Below are positions 7,093 to 7,872 of a stretch of 7,872 nt of DNA, in pieces. Position numbers and translations under genes: made by a program. Origin of the DNA: a bacterium (lineage in GTDB: Bacteria > Thermosulfidibacterota > Thermosulfidibacteria > Thermosulfidibacterales > JALWSI01); contig JALWSI010000056.1 in assembly GCA_027080315.1 (NCBI GenBank), forward strand, positions 1 to 7,872, written 5' to 3'. The notes beneath the pieces are model-generated. The model worked only from the letters and a program-made list of their open reading frames with translations, had not been told where the DNA came from and searched no databases. Positions within the stretch are counted from its first letter, which is position 1. Each line of letters starts with the position of its first letter.

Positions 7093-7872
7093 TTATATGT
7101 CAAGGTTCCTTACAGCTTTGGCGTTCTGCTGTATGAACCTGCGTCTTGGTTCAACCTCATCCCCCATGAGTATGCTGAATATCCTATCTGCCTCCTCTGC
7201 ATCATCAATTGTCACCTTCAAGAGGCGTCTGTTCTCAGGACTCATGGTCGTGACCCAAAGCTGCTCCGGGTTCATCTCACCAAGACCCTTGTATCTCTGT
7301 ATGTCAACTCCCTTTCTTCCCCTCTCCTTCAAGGCCTCAATAAGGGCCCTCAACCCCTGATAAGATCCATCCTCTCCCCTTATTAGATACTCTTTTTCCA
7401 TATAACCACTGAGTTCTTTAGTGAGCTCAGAGAACCGTTTGAACTTTCCTGAGGATAGAAACTCAGAATTGAGCCTCGTGACGAACACCTCACCGTCCCT
7501 CTTTGTCCAGAGAACTAAAGATCCACCATTACCATCCTCAGAGAAGAGCCACCGGGAGAGCTCAATCCCCTTTGACTCAATGGACTTCACAACCTCTTCT
7601 CCCTCAGCCTCGCTACCAACCCTTGTTATTCTATCAATAAGCTCTTCATCCAGTACGAGGCCCTCAAGCAGGATATGGTCAATGCCTCTCTTTTCAAAAC
7701 CTCCTACTATTGACTCCCTCTCGTTGTAGAGTTCTATCACTTTTTTAAGGTCGGCCTCATCTATCTCTTCACCGTCCTTTGTGATCACAGATACACCTGA
7801 AGCCCCCCTTCCAAGAAGGTAAGCATCAAGCTCCTCGTCATTTGCAAGGTATCTCTCGTCCCTGCCCTTCTT
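7093..7872 (-). CDS. gyrB: DNA gyrase subunit B, C-terminal 259 residues (5' end cut by window edge)
   Basis: ATPase/TOPRIM subunit of DNA gyrase, which with GyrA introduces negative supercoils. The frame is open from the window edge; the gene's start lies outside. The visible part opens with [14 protein letters not shown] (residues 7-20 of the fragment), the segment after the first TOPRIM motifs. After a long insertion it reaches [15 protein letters not shown] (192-206), [18 protein letters not shown] (208-225), [13 protein letters not shown] (236-248) and the family C-terminus KAVRNLDI. Roughly 150-170 residues between the two TOPRIM parts correspond to the insertion domain of E. coli-type GyrB, lacking in the shorter Gram-positive type. 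These residues and the NLDI ending favour gyrase over ParE, although ParE shares much of this region. It ends in TAA 15 nt before gatA. Nothing suggests a broken gene; the truncation is only the edge. Confidence 0.95.
   Translation of the reverse strand, partial: KKGRDERYLANDEELDAYLLGRGASGVSVITKDGEEIDEADLKKVIELYNERESIVGGFEKRGIDHILLEGLVLDEELIDRITRVGSEAEGEEVVKSIESKGIELSRWLFSEDGNGGSLVLWTKRDGEVFVTRLNSEFLSSGKFKRFSELTKELSGYMEKEYLIRGEDGSYQGLRALIEALKERGRKGVDIQRYKGLGEMNPEQLWVTTMSPENRRLLKVTIDDAEEADRIFSILMGDEVEPRRRFIQQNAKAVRNLDI

Noticed and set aside
6944-7386. Two overlapping plus-strand open frames of 138 and 99 codons
   Set aside because: They span the gatA-gyrB junction opposite highly conserved coding sequence, overlap each other, and have no recognisable product.
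1-7872. Frequent CTCAAG/CTCAAC words on the plus strand, at first suggestive of a dispersed signal sequence
   Set aside because: On the coding strand they are mostly CTTGAG/GTTGAG, that is Leu-Glu and Val-Glu codon pairs in frame. Codon preference explains them and there is no flanking conservation.

Overview
The window is wall-to-wall protein-coding sequence. All six genes lie on the minus strand, so transcription runs from high to low coordinates: gyrB (C-terminal part, entering from the right edge), gatA, gatB, a hisC-type aminotransferase, a paaK-type phenylacetate-CoA ligase, and iorA (running off the left edge). Gaps between genes are 15, 0, 3, 29 and 5 nt. I see no terminator, internal promoter, RNA gene, mobile element or CRISPR array, and no gene-free stretch over 30 bases. 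The simplest reading is one polycistronic transcription unit that extends beyond both edges.

Organism: a bacterium, very likely an anaerobe, because the pathway is built around a ferredoxin-linked, oxygen-sensitive 2-oxoacid oxidoreductase. The gyrase B fragment has a long insertion between the TOPRIM residues and the [15 protein letters not shown] block, as in E. coli-type GyrB and unlike the shorter Gram-positive type. Arginine codons are mostly AGG/AGA (26 of 37 in the visible iorA). Together these fit a Desulfobacterota-like or other Gram-negative anaerobe. This is inference, and I cannot name a genus. The GatAB pair implies that Gln-tRNA and/or Asn-tRNA are made by transamidation.

Right part (about 4189-7872): information-processing genes. 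GyrB is half of the type II topoisomerase. GatA (amidase) and GatB (kinase/tRNA-binding subunit) are two of the three subunits of Glu-tRNA(Gln)/Asp-tRNA(Asn) amidotransferase. The third, gatC, is not in the window, and the 15 nt between gyrB and gatA cannot hold it.

Left part (1 to about 4185): three genes that make biochemical sense as one module. A PLP aminotransferase of the HisC/aromatic family would convert an aromatic amino acid to an arylpyruvate. IorA, with an IorB expected beyond the left edge, would oxidatively decarboxylate the arylpyruvate to aryl-acetyl-CoA, reducing ferredoxin. The PaaK-type AMP-forming ligase interconverts arylacetate and aryl-acetyl-CoA. The families are clear from sequence; the joint pathway is inferred from adjacency. 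I found no clearly undescribed system. The points most worth a second look are the coupling of this aryl-acid module to gyrB-gatAB, the missing gatC, and the unusual start region of iorA.
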